NCBI GenBank assembly: GCA_900315455.1
Contig: OMZE01000032.1
Coordinates: 1 to 64,000 of the forward strand
DNA from: an uncultured Prevotellaceae bacterium
GTDB lineage: Bacteria; Bacteroidota; Bacteroidia; Bacteroidales; Bacteroidaceae
DNA: 64,000 nt
Direction: 5' to 3'
Part shown: positions 1 to 7,447 of the stretch, piece by piece
Layout of the letters: each line of letters opens with the position of its first letter
Position numbering within the stretch: position 1 is the stretch's first letter
Translations under genes and position numbers: made by a program
The notes under the pieces: generated by a model
Told to the model about the DNA's origin: nothing
The model's database searches: none
The model's input: only the letters and a program-made list of their open reading frames with translations

Positions 1-1
1 G

Positions 2-2566
2 GCCACACTGAACAAATGGCAAGGCACCATCAAGGCTGGAGGATACATCTGGCATACGACAGGTAGCGGAAAAACGCTGACTTCTTTCAAGACCGCACAA
101 CTCGTGGCGCAACTGCCCGACATCGACAAGGTGCTGTTCGTCGTCGACCGAAAGGACCTTGACTACCAGACGATGAAGGAATACGACAACTTCGAGAAGG
201 GTTGTGCCAACTCGAACACGTCGTCGAACATCTTGCAGAAGCAATTGAACGACACTTCAACGGATAAACGCATCATCATCACGACATTGCAAAAACTCTC
301 CTCGCTCCTGAAGAAAAAGAAGGAAATCAAGTGTGCGGACAAAAACGTGGTGATGATTTTCGACGAGTGCCACCGCTCGCAGTTCGGTGACATGCATGTG
401 GCCATTACCAGGGCATTCAAGAAATACTATATCTTCGGCTTCACAGGCACACCGATATTCGCCAAGAACGCTGGTGCCGGGAAGTTCGCCAACCTGCGCA
501 CCACGGCCCAGGCCTTCGGAGGAGAACCGGATGAGAACGGACAGCCCACACGACCGCTGCACGCCTATACCATCATTGATGCCATCAGAGACAAGAACGT
601 GCTGAAGTTCAAGGTCGACTACATCAGCACCATCAAGGCAAAGGATGATATCAGGGACAAGAAGGTATGGGGTATAGAGACCGACGAGGTGCTGCATTCG
701 CCTCAGAGAATAGCGAACAACGTGGCGTATATCCTGGAGAAATTCCGTGACAAGACGAAGCAGAACGAGCGCTATGCCTACCGCGTGATTTCCAACGTGG
801 TGGATGTGGCGAAAGACAACAAGACGAAAGAGAACAAGCAGAGTCTGCAATTAGGGGGATTCAACAGCATCCTGTGCGTGGACGCCATCCCAACGGCCAT
901 CAAATATTACTTGGAATTCCGCAAACAGCAGGAAGAGTTGCCCGATGCCAAACGGCTGCGTATAGCAACGATCTTCACCTACTCGGCAAACGAGGAGGAA
1001 GACATCACGGGAACCATCGATGATGAGGACCCTGCTGGAACCGACAAGTTGGATGCCACTTCAAGGGATTTCCTCGACAACGTGGCCATCAAGGAGTACA
1101 ACGACACCTTCAATACCAATTATTCCACCGACAGCGAGAAGTTCCAGAACTACTACAAAGACCTATCACTGCGCATGAAAAACCGTGAGATCGACATCCT
1201 CATTGTAGTGAGTATGTTCCTCACTGGTTTTGATGCGAAGACACTCAACACGCTTTGGGTGGACAAGAACCTCAAGATGCATGGGCTCCTGCAGGCCTAT
1301 AGCCGCACCAACCGCATTCTGAACAGCATCAAGGACTGCGGAAACATAGTCTGTTTCCGCAATCTGGAAGATGCCACAAACGGGTCGTTTGCGCTCTTCG
1401 GAGACAAGGATGCTGCCGGAGTGGTGCTCATGCGGCCGTTCAAGGACTATTACTTTGGATTCGACGATGATGATGGCAAGCACATTTTTGGCTATGTGGA
1501 AATCGCTCAGCAACTGATTTCGGAATTCCCGCTGCCTATCTGTCCGATGGACTTCACCCTCGAACAAAAAGTGGAGTTCGTGAAACTCTTTGGCGGTCTC
1601 CTGAAGATGCAGAACCTGCTCTCTGCCTTTGATGAGTTCATGCCCGAAATGCAAATCATTTCGGACTTCGACCGGCAGGATTACCAGTCGTGGTATATCA
1701 ACCTGCACGAGGAACTGAAAAAGGAACAGCAAAAAGGCGAGAAAGACAGCATCACCGACGACGTGGAGTTTGAGATGGAACTGGTGAAGAATATCCAAAT
1801 CAACATCCCGTATATCCTTCAGTTGGTGAAGCAATATCATGATGAGAACTGCCAAGACAAGACCATCATCGCCAAAATACAAAAGGCCATCTCATCGAGT
1901 CCCGACCTGCGTGACAAGAAGGAACTCATCATGAACTTCATTGAAAAGATGACTCCAAATCCAGGGGTGAGTCAGGATGAAGAGGATGATGTGGTAAAAG
2001 ACTGGAACAAATTTGTGGAACAAGAGCGCGACGCTGAACTGAGCAACATCATACGAGAAGAAGGACTCAAGCCAAAGGAAACACGCTCATTCATCAATCA
2101 GTCGATTGCCGACGGCTATGTAGCATCTTCTGGTGTAGCCATCACTAAGGTGATGCCGCCCATGCCTATTTTTGGCAAAGGTGCAGAAAACAGAGAGAAT
2201 AAAAAGAGAAGAATTTTGGAAAAGCTGACAGCTTTCTTCAATAAGTATTTCAATCTTTCGTCTGCACCCATGTCGCTCGAAACTTTGCATCCTCTTGTGC
2301 TCAAAAACGTGGAGGACGACCAGGAAGTGCGCAACCGCATTTTTGACCGACTGCACGTGAATCCCGACACCACCGATGCCGAATTGCAAAAAGAGATATT
2401 AGAGGAATATGGCATGCGCTATCCCGACATGACCATCAACGAATGGCGCCACCTCATCGAAGCCTACACGCCCATGGTGAAGGATGCCATCAAGAGCAGA
2501 GACGAGAAGGCCAAAACCATCCCCCTGTCGTTCGACAAGGCAGCGGAAGATTTGGATTTTGAATAG
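2..2566 (+). CDS. hsdR: Type I restriction enzyme R subunit, 5'-truncated by window edge
   Basis: Motor and nuclease subunit of a type I restriction-modification complex; it translocates unmethylated DNA using ATP and cuts it. The frame is open to the left edge, so the N-terminal nuclease domain and true start lie outside. Seen here: Walker A GYIWHTTGSGKT at nt 41-76, the DECH box in MIFDECHRSQFGD at nt 362-373, FGFTGTP about nt 437-460, and the second helicase domain with MFLTGFDAKTLNT and QAYSRTNRI near nt 1212-1317. The remaining ~400 residues are the helical C-terminal region. hsdM and hsdS are not visible and presumably lie to the left. An internal GTG at 104 is not the real start. Confidence 0.93.
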   Translation, partial: ATLNKWQGTIKAGGYIWHTTGSGKTLTSFKTAQLVAQLPDIDKVLFVVDRKDLDYQTMKEYDNFEKGCANSNTSSNILQKQLNDTSTDKRIIITTLQKLSSLLKKKKEIKCADKNVVMIFDECHRSQFGDMHVAITRAFKKYYIFGFTGTPIFAKNAGAGKFANLRTTAQAFGGEPDENGQPTRPLHAYTIIDAIRDKNVLKFKVDYISTIKAKDDIRDKKVWGIETDEVLHSPQRIANNVAYILEKFRDKTKQNERYAYRVISNVVDVAKDNKTKENKQSLQLGGFNSILCVDAIPTAIKYYLEFRKQQEELPDAKRLRIATIFTYSANEEEDITGTIDDEDPAGTDKLDATSRDFLDNVAIKEYNDTFNTNYSTDSEKFQNYYKDLSLRMKNREIDILIVVSMFLTGFDAKTLNTLWVDKNLKMHGLLQAYSRTNRILNSIKDCGNIVCFRNLEDATNGSFALFGDKDAAGVVLMRPFKDYYFGFDDDDGKHIFGYVEIAQQLISEFPLPICPMDFTLEQKVEFVKLFGGLLKMQNLLSAFDEFMPEMQIISDFDRQDYQSWYINLHEELKKEQQKGEKDSITDDVEFEMELVKNIQINIPYILQLVKQYHDENCQDKTIIAKIQKAISSSPDLRDKKELIMNFIEKMTPNPGVSQDEEDDVVKDWNKFVEQERDAELSNIIREEGLKPKETRSFINQSIADGYVASSGVAITKVMPPMPIFGKGAENRENKKRRILEKLTAFFNKYFNLSSAPMSLETLHPLVLKNVEDDQEVRNRIFDRLHVNPDTTDAELQKEILEEYGMRYPDMTINEWRHLIEAYTPMVKDAIKSRDEKAKTIPLSFDKAAEDLDFE

Positions 2567-2600
2567 TTTTGAGCCACAAGAAAAAAGGGAGCCACTAATC

Positions 2601-2713
2601 TATGCCCCTGCACACCTCCTCCGACTCCCCCGTTTGACGGGGGAGAACAACCTCTAATCAAGAGGGGGAAAAAGTTTCCTTGGCTTCGGGGGTGCCTACC
2701 CCCGGCCCCTCCA
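2601..2713. repeat. GC-rich palindromic dispersed repeat (family B)
   Basis: C-run/G-run hairpins: CCCCCGTTTGACGGGGG near 2626-2642 and CCTCTAATCAAGAGGGGG near 2652-2669, then a CTACCCCCGG stretch. The word CCTCTAATCnnAGAGGGGG recurs at 16262-16279 and, inverted, at 16331-16348, so this is a dispersed family. It lies 35 bp after the hsdR stop and might also act as a terminator, but there is no clean U-tract. Confidence 0.6.
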
Positions 2714-2819
2714 AGCATTAAAAATGAAAAAAGCAAGCACTTTTTTATCATAAAAGTAGTATATTTGCACATATCTTGATAAAACCATGTACAAGATAAC
2801 CGAAACAACCTATTCTACA

Positions 2820-2902
2820 AACAACCATTGAGCCTAACAAGGTGAATTCGGGCTATTGTCTGAACTCCTGAACTACAAGAAGTTGAGCGAATATGAAACT
2901 TA
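2820..2902 (+). repeat. GAACTCCT-family dispersed repeat, half element
   Basis: Contains the family core (ACAACCATTGAGCC, GGTGAATTCGGGCTATTGT), a short run of CTGAACTC words and the end sequence AAGTTGAGCGAATATGAAACTT. The full two-armed element at 28862-29030 holds the reverse complement of this stretch. Only one arm is present here. Confidence 0.7.
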
Positions 2903-2909
2903 AATAGTA

Positions 2910-2917
2910 TAACTTTG
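2910..2917 (+). promoter_or_regulatory. Bacteroidetes -7 promoter box
   Basis: TAACTTTG fits TAnnTTTG and lies 24 bp before the ATG at 2942, right after the repeat. Probable promoter of the frameshifted exported-protein gene. Confidence 0.55.
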
Positions 2918-2941
2918 CATACCAACCATTACTAATTGATT

Positions 2942-3846
2942 ATGAAGAAACTGACAGCATTACTGATAACGCTGCTCGTCGTGACAGCGGCGGTGGCACA
3001 GAGCGGGAAAGACGCACGTATCAAGGAGATTCGCGCAGCCTACTCACAGGCCAAGAAGAAGATTGACCAGAACGGCAAGGGCGGCAAGTCGCCCAAAGAC
3101 ATGACCATCGTGCTCAACCATCTGGAGGACGAGGATGTGCCTCTCTACATGGAGATGACAATCAAATACTACTTCGACGAGACTTACCCTGAGGGGGTAG
3201 CAGAGAAACATCCCTATTTTATCGTGGAAGACTGGGCATGCCACGGCCATCTGAGATACCGTGAGATACTGCTCAACCCGAAGGACCAACAGGTGATGTT
3301 CTGCTATATGAGGGGAGAGACCGACGGCGGATTTGTGGTGGAGTCGCGCTACTACTACGACACCAAGGGAAAATGCATCGAAGAGAAGCATAACACCGAC
3401 AACAATTGGACCGACGGCGGCAGCGAGAAAGGGAATGCGGAGTATTACCTCAAGATTTTCAACATGGTGACCTACAACGGCTACTTCTCTCCTCTTGAGC
3501 CCGACTCAACGGAGAGGTCGACCACGCCGAAGGCCCAGCGCGTCGCCCAGATCCGTTCGGTCTCGACAAGGCCTGCTACTTCATCAGCCAAAATTCTTCT
3601 TCCATGTCGATGGAAAGCTATTCGGAGTATCTCTTCGACCCTCAAGGCGAGAGCCTCATCTTCTCGTACACCCGCGGCAGAGAAGAAGGCCAAGAATATG
3701 AATGGCGCTATTACTATGACGAGGGCGGCTACTGCATCGAGACAAAGAGCAACTCGGAGGAAACCGACGACGGTTTCTACGACAAGCGTGCCGCCAAGGA
3801 TTTTAAAGCCATCTTCAACACCCTGTTGAACGATAATCAAGAGTAG
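2942..3846 (+). pseudogene. Exported protein with two repeated domains, frameshifted
   Basis: Function unknown. It begins with a signal peptide (MKKLTALLITLLVVTAAVAQ). The first frame (2942-3829) makes sense up to about nt 3500; then the sensible reading moves to another frame, which continues to the stop at 3844-3846. The two halves resemble each other: VMFCYMRGETDG...SRYYYDTKGKCIEEK against LIFSYTRGREEG...WRYYYDEGGYCIETK, both followed by a K-x-IFN motif. So this was one protein with two copies of a ~90-residue domain. Frame 1 has a TGA at 3496-3498, so the shift falls between about 3499 and 3545. An earlier TTG at 2936 is in frame, but ATG 2942 starts the signal peptide. A sequencing error is possible. 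Confidence 0.65.
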
Positions 3847-3860
3847 AGGGAGGGGGGGCG

Positions 3861-3981
3861 CTATAGAGGCTATAGAAAGCTATAGAAAGCTATAGAAAGC
3901 TATAGAGGCTATAGAAAGCTATAGAGGCTATAGAGGCTATAGAAAGCCATAGAGGCTATAGAAAGCTATAGAAAACTATAT
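3861..3981. repeat. CTATAGAAAG / CTATAGAGG tandem array
   Basis: About twelve head-to-tail units of 9 or 10 bp, CTATAGAGG and CTATAGAAAG, with one C change (CCATAGAGG). The array fills the gap between two convergent genes, beginning 15 bp after one stop and ending 5 bp before the other. There are no spacers between units, so it is not a CRISPR array. Confidence 0.9.
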
Positions 3982-3986
3982 ACCCA

Positions 3987-4778
3987 TCACTCCTCCTGCA
4001 GCGAATCGGGCTTGAGTTTGAAGCCTTGCACCTTGTCGGCAAACTGCAGGACCAGGGTGTCGCGGCGCAGAATCAGGAGCGTGGCGGTGTCGTGGCTGAG
4101 TTCGGTGTTGGCCCCTTCCATATTCGAAATCTTCATTCCACCATACGAGAAGACAAGGCGGCCGTTGTAGACGTGCCACTCCTTGTAGCGCATGATGGGA
4201 GGATACTCCATAGGGGTCTGCGCGTCGAGCGAGGTCTTGCGGGGAGGTCCGCCCACCACAGAGACCGTGAAGTCGCGCTTCAGGTTGTAGCCATACTCCA
4301 CGGGCACACGGTAGGAACGCATGATGGAGTCGAATCGCTGGCGCTCCTCATCGGTCAGTGTCTTCAAGACGGAGTCGCGCCTGGCGGAGTCGGCCACGTG
4401 GCGCATCACAGGCATCTGCATATAGACCCATGTGCCCATGAGTTGCTCCAGGTTGACGGCGGTGAGCAACTCGCCGGGGTGCTCAGGGTCGACCAGCACG
4501 GCCATCTTGTCGCCAATGGCGGGACGGCCGAAAATCTTGTGGTTGCGCCTGGCGTTGAGAATGTTGTAGGACACGGGGTCGCCACCCGAGTCGGGCAGCA
4601 GCACGAGCACCGAGTCGTTGCACCCGGGGCACGCCAGTCCGTAAATCATCGAGTCGTTCTTGGCCAAGTAGTCCTTGGTCTGCACCTTCACCTCGTCGGC
4701 ACCCTTCTCCTGCCTCTGGCCACAAGCCATGCAAATGGCCAACAAGGCAAGAAGCACCCACAAACACCTTCTGCTCAT
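3987..4778 (-). CDS. Putative lipoprotein, function unknown
   Basis: A 263-residue protein starting MSRRCLWVLLALLAICMACG, a type II signal peptide with cysteine about residue 18. The rest is polar with no further membrane segment. The body (GTWVYMQMPVM, WHVYNGRLVFSYGG, TLLILRRDTLVLQFAD) has alternating beta character and might be a lipocalin-like barrel, which is only a guess. The frame stays open upstream, but ATG 4778 places the signal peptide correctly and is 27 bp from a good promoter box. It is divergent from the carboxyltransferase gene at 5009. Confidence 0.75.
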   Translation of the reverse strand: MSRRCLWVLLALLAICMACGQRQEKGADEVKVQTKDYLAKNDSMIYGLACPGCNDSVLVLLPDSGGDPVSYNILNARRNHKIFGRPAIGDKMAVLVDPEHPGELLTAVNLEQLMGTWVYMQMPVMRHVADSARRDSVLKTLTDEERQRFDSIMRSYRVPVEYGYNLKRDFTVSVVGGPPRKTSLDAQTPMEYPPIMRYKEWHVYNGRLVFSYGGMKISNMEGANTELSHDTATLLILRRDTLVLQFADKVQGFKLKPDSLQEE

Positions 4779-4804
4779 AATCGTAGAGTTTTGATATCGC
4801 TGCG

Positions 4805-4812
4805 CAAAATTA
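4805..4812 (-). promoter_or_regulatory. -7 box for the lipoprotein gene
   Basis: TAATTTTG on the minus strand, 27 bp before ATG 4778; supports that start. Confidence 0.6.
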
Positions 4813-4938
4813 GGGAAAAAAAATGAAACTATTCCACCATGCAGACAAAAACCATCCCCGACGATGGCAATAATCACCACCAAACGTTTTTTTTTGCAAA
4901 AAAAATAAGTGTTTATTTGATTTGATGTTTTTTTTGCC

Positions 4939-4946
4939 TATCTTTG
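4939..4946 (+). promoter_or_regulatory. -7 box for the carboxyltransferase gene
   Basis: TATCTTTG, with a TTTG at 4916-4919 at the usual spacing (19 bp) for a -33 element. The leader to ATG 5009 would be about 55 nt. Confidence 0.65.
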
Positions 4947-5008
4947 CTTTCTGAAATCCTGCATACTATAAAAACGCCTTAATCGATAACAATCTTAAAC
5001 TGATAGCA

Positions 5009-6787
5009 ATGAAAAAGAAAATCCAATTCAGTCTCGTCTACAGGGACATGTGGCAATCGTCGGGCAAATTCCAACCCCGAAAAGACCAACTCGAGCGCAT
5101 CGCTCCCGTGATCATCGAAATGGGATGCTTCTCGCGCGTGGAGACCAATGGTGGCGCCTTCGAGCAGGTGAACCTCCTGGCCGGTGAGAACCCCAACGAC
5201 GCCGTACGCGCATTCTGCAAGCCTTTCAACGAAGTTGGCATCAAAACCCACATGCTGGACCGTGGCCTCAACGCCCTCCGTATGTATCCCGTGCCCGACG
5301 ACGTGCGCAGACTGCAATACAAGGTGAAGCACGCACAAGGCGTCGACATTCCCCGTATCTTCTGCGGACTGAACGACACACGCAACATCATACCCAGCAT
5401 CAAATGGGCCCTCGAGGCCGGCATGACACCACAGGCCACCCTGTGTATCACCACCTCGCCCGTGCATACCGTGGAATACTATAGCAAGATAGCCGATGAA
5501 CTGATTGCCGCCGGCGCTCCCGAAATCTGCCTCAAGGACATGGCAGGAATCGGACAGCCCGCCATGCTGGGCAAACTGACCAAGGCCATCAAGGACAAGC
5601 ACCCCGAGGTGATCATCCAGTATCACGGACACTCTGGCCCCGGACTCTCGATGGCTTCGATCCTCGAGGTGTGCAACAACGGCGCCGACATCATCGACAC
5701 CGCCATCGAGCCACTGTCGTGGGGCAAGGTGCACCCCGACATCATCTCGGTGCAGAGCATGCTGAAGAACGAGGGATTCGACGTGCCCGACATCAACATG
5801 AAGGCCTATATGAAGGCCCGCACACTGACTCAGGAGTTCATCGACGAGTGGCTGGGCTACTTCATCAACCCCGGCAACAAGCAGATGAGCTCGCTGCTCC
5901 TGGGCTGCGGACTCCCCGGCGGCATGATGGGATCGATGATGGCCGACCTGGGTGGCATTCACCAGATCATCAACAAGACCCGCGCGAAGAAAGGCGAGCC
6001 CGAACTCACCATCGACGACCTGCTCGTGAAACTCTTCGACGAGGTGGCCTACGTATGGCCTAAGGTGGGATATCCCCCACTGGTGACCCCATTCTCGCAA
6101 TATGTGAAGAACATCGCCCTGACCAACCTGCTCACCCTGGAGCAAGGCAAGGGCCGCTACGTGATGATGGACGACGCCATGTGGGGCATGGTGCTCGGCA
6201 AGAGCGGACGCATCCCCGGCGAGATTGCTCCCGAGATCAAGGAACTGGCCGCCAAGCAAGGACGCGAGTTCACCGACGCCGACCCGCATACCCTCATCCC
6301 CAATGCCCTCGACGACTTCCGCAAGGAGATGGACGAGAACGGATGGGAATATGGACCTGACGATGAGGAACTCTACGAGCTGGGCATGCACCCCGAGCAG
6401 TACCGCAACTTCAAGAGCGGACAGGCCAAGAAGAACTTCCTGGCCGACCTGCAGAAGGCCAAGGACGCCAAACTGGGCGCCAAACTCACTCCCGAGCAAC
6501 TGTCGGAGTTCAAGCACGCCAAGGCCGACGCCGTGGTGGCTCCCGTCAAGGGCGAGATCTACTGGGAGTTTGGTGGCGACGGCGAGGCCGCTCCTACCGT
6601 GGAGCCCTACATCGGCAAGGAATATGCCGAGGGCGACAAGCTCTGCTACATCCAGGCGCCTTGGGGCGAGATTGTGGAAGTGCCAGCTGCCGTAGGCGGC
6701 AAACTGGTGGAAATCAACGCCAAGCGCGGCAGCAAGGTGATGAAGGGCGACGTGATTGCCTACATCGAGCGGCCCAATGCAGAATAA
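5009..6787 (+). CDS. Divergent oxaloacetate decarboxylase alpha / pyruvate carboxylase B-like protein
   Basis: HMGL-like carboxyltransferase barrel followed by a conserved carboxylase domain and a biotinyl-like tail, 592 aa. Family hallmarks: N-terminal RDMWQS in place of the usual RDAHQS, the lysine in CLKDMAGI that is carboxylated in relatives, the metal-site HGHSGPG, NGADIIDTA, GLPGGMMGS and GYPPLVTPFSQ. Known relatives move CO2 between biotin and pyruvate/oxaloacetate. Odd point: the C-terminal domain (about residues 515-592) folds like a biotin carrier by sequence (EGDKLCYIQAPWGEIVEV) but has APWG where relatives have A/V-MKM, so the biotin-acceptor lysine is absent. It may use a separate carrier protein or have another job. 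The HD gene follows after 5 bp. Confidence 0.8.
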   Translation: MKKKIQFSLVYRDMWQSSGKFQPRKDQLERIAPVIIEMGCFSRVETNGGAFEQVNLLAGENPNDAVRAFCKPFNEVGIKTHMLDRGLNALRMYPVPDDVRRLQYKVKHAQGVDIPRIFCGLNDTRNIIPSIKWALEAGMTPQATLCITTSPVHTVEYYSKIADELIAAGAPEICLKDMAGIGQPAMLGKLTKAIKDKHPEVIIQYHGHSGPGLSMASILEVCNNGADIIDTAIEPLSWGKVHPDIISVQSMLKNEGFDVPDINMKAYMKARTLTQEFIDEWLGYFINPGNKQMSSLLLGCGLPGGMMGSMMADLGGIHQIINKTRAKKGEPELTIDDLLVKLFDEVAYVWPKVGYPPLVTPFSQYVKNIALTNLLTLEQGKGRYVMMDDAMWGMVLGKSGRIPGEIAPEIKELAAKQGREFTDADPHTLIPNALDDFRKEMDENGWEYGPDDEELYELGMHPEQYRNFKSGQAKKNFLADLQKAKDAKLGAKLTPEQLSEFKHAKADAVVAPVKGEIYWEFGGDGEAAPTVEPYIGKEYAEGDKLCYIQAPWGEIVEVPAAVGGKLVEINAKRGSKVMKGDVIAYIERPNAE

Positions 6788-6792
6788 TCCTC

Positions 6793-7329
6793 ATGGATTA
6801 CCTACGCATTATCGACAAGTATTATCCCGAGGACAACGCGCTGAAGCGCCTGCTCCTCGAACACAGCCAATCTGTAGCGCGGAAAGCGCTACAGATTGTC
6901 GCTTTTCATCCCCGCCTGCATCTCGACAGCCAGTTTGTGGAAGAGGCGGCGATGGTGCACGACATCGGCATCTGCCAGACCGACGCACCCGGCATCTTCT
7001 GCCATGGCACACATCCTTATATATGTCATGGCATCCTGGGCGCCGCCATGATGAGGGCCGAGGGATATGAGCGCCATGCCCGTGTGTGCGAGCGCCATAC
7101 CGGGGCCGGACTGTCGCTCGACGACATCGTGAGACAGGGCCTTCCGCTGCCCCACCAGAGCCTGCTGCCCGAGACGCTGGAAGAGCAACTCATCTGCTAC
7201 GCCGACAAATTCTTCTCGAAGTCGCACCCCGAGCGCGAGAAGACCATCGAGCAGGCTGAGCGCAGCCTGGCGAAGTTTGGCGAGGAGGGCCTGGAACGCT
7301 TCCGCGAATGGGTGAGATTGTTCGGATAG
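6793..7329 (+). CDS. HD-domain hydrolase
   Basis: A 178-residue metal-dependent phosphohydrolase-type protein. The HD motif is in EEAAMVHDIGICQTD, with an upstream histidine in LLLEHSQSVA and further histidines in FCHGTHPYICHG and CERHTGAG. The substrate cannot be read from sequence. ATG 6793 lies 5 bp after the preceding stop, so the two genes are probably cotranscribed. The longer frame (from 6661) overlaps the upstream gene and is not believed. Codons 26-36 hold a perfect 13-bp-arm hairpin (6868-6898) followed by a short T-run. Confidence 0.85.
   Translation: MDYLRIIDKYYPEDNALKRLLLEHSQSVARKALQIVAFHPRLHLDSQFVEEAAMVHDIGICQTDAPGIFCHGTHPYICHGILGAAMMRAEGYERHARVCERHTGAGLSLDDIVRQGLPLPHQSLLPETLEEQLICYADKFFSKSHPEREKTIEQAERSLAKFGEEGLERFREWVRLFG
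6868..6898 (+). promoter_or_regulatory. Strong hairpin inside HD-hydrolase coding sequence
   Basis: Arms CAATCTGTAGCGC and GCGCTACAGATTG pair perfectly around GGAAA; the next bases are TCGCTTTT. It resembles an intrinsic terminator in the 5' part of a downstream operon gene. A role in attenuation or mRNA processing is inference. Confidence 0.5.
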
Positions 7330-7427
7330 AGAGCCTGAGACGGGGAAAAAGTGGGCAAAATAGCGCCCCAGCGGCACATTTCGATGTTAAAATAAGAAAA
7401 ACAAGGGGCCGTTCATGATTTATTGAG

Positions 7428-7435
7428 TACCTTTG
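7428..7435 (+). promoter_or_regulatory. -7 box just ahead of lptD
   Basis: TACCTTTG, ending only 12 bp before ATG 7448. If transcription starts at the usual distance the leader is about 5 nt. Confidence 0.5.
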
Positions 7436-7447
7436 GGCTCCAAAACA

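Larger units (their letters stand above)
2567..2941. other. Gene-free gap between hsdR and the next gene
   Basis: Holds the family B palindrome (2601-2713), an orphan promoter-like box TATATTTG at 2760-2767 (+), a 14-codon open frame starting ATG near 2787 that stops inside the next repeat, and a half copy of the GAACTCCT repeat (2820-2902). It reads as a former gene start overwritten by repeat insertion; that is inference. Confidence 0.4.

Noticed and set aside
3861-3981. Possible CRISPR array
   Set aside because: Units are 9-10 bp and contiguous, with no unique spacers and no cas genes nearby; the same holds for the other arrays.
4979-6517. 512-codon open frame opposite the OadA-like gene
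   Set aside because: Mirror of a GC-rich coding strand; His/Val/Leu-rich translation with no motif, and the + strand gene is clear.
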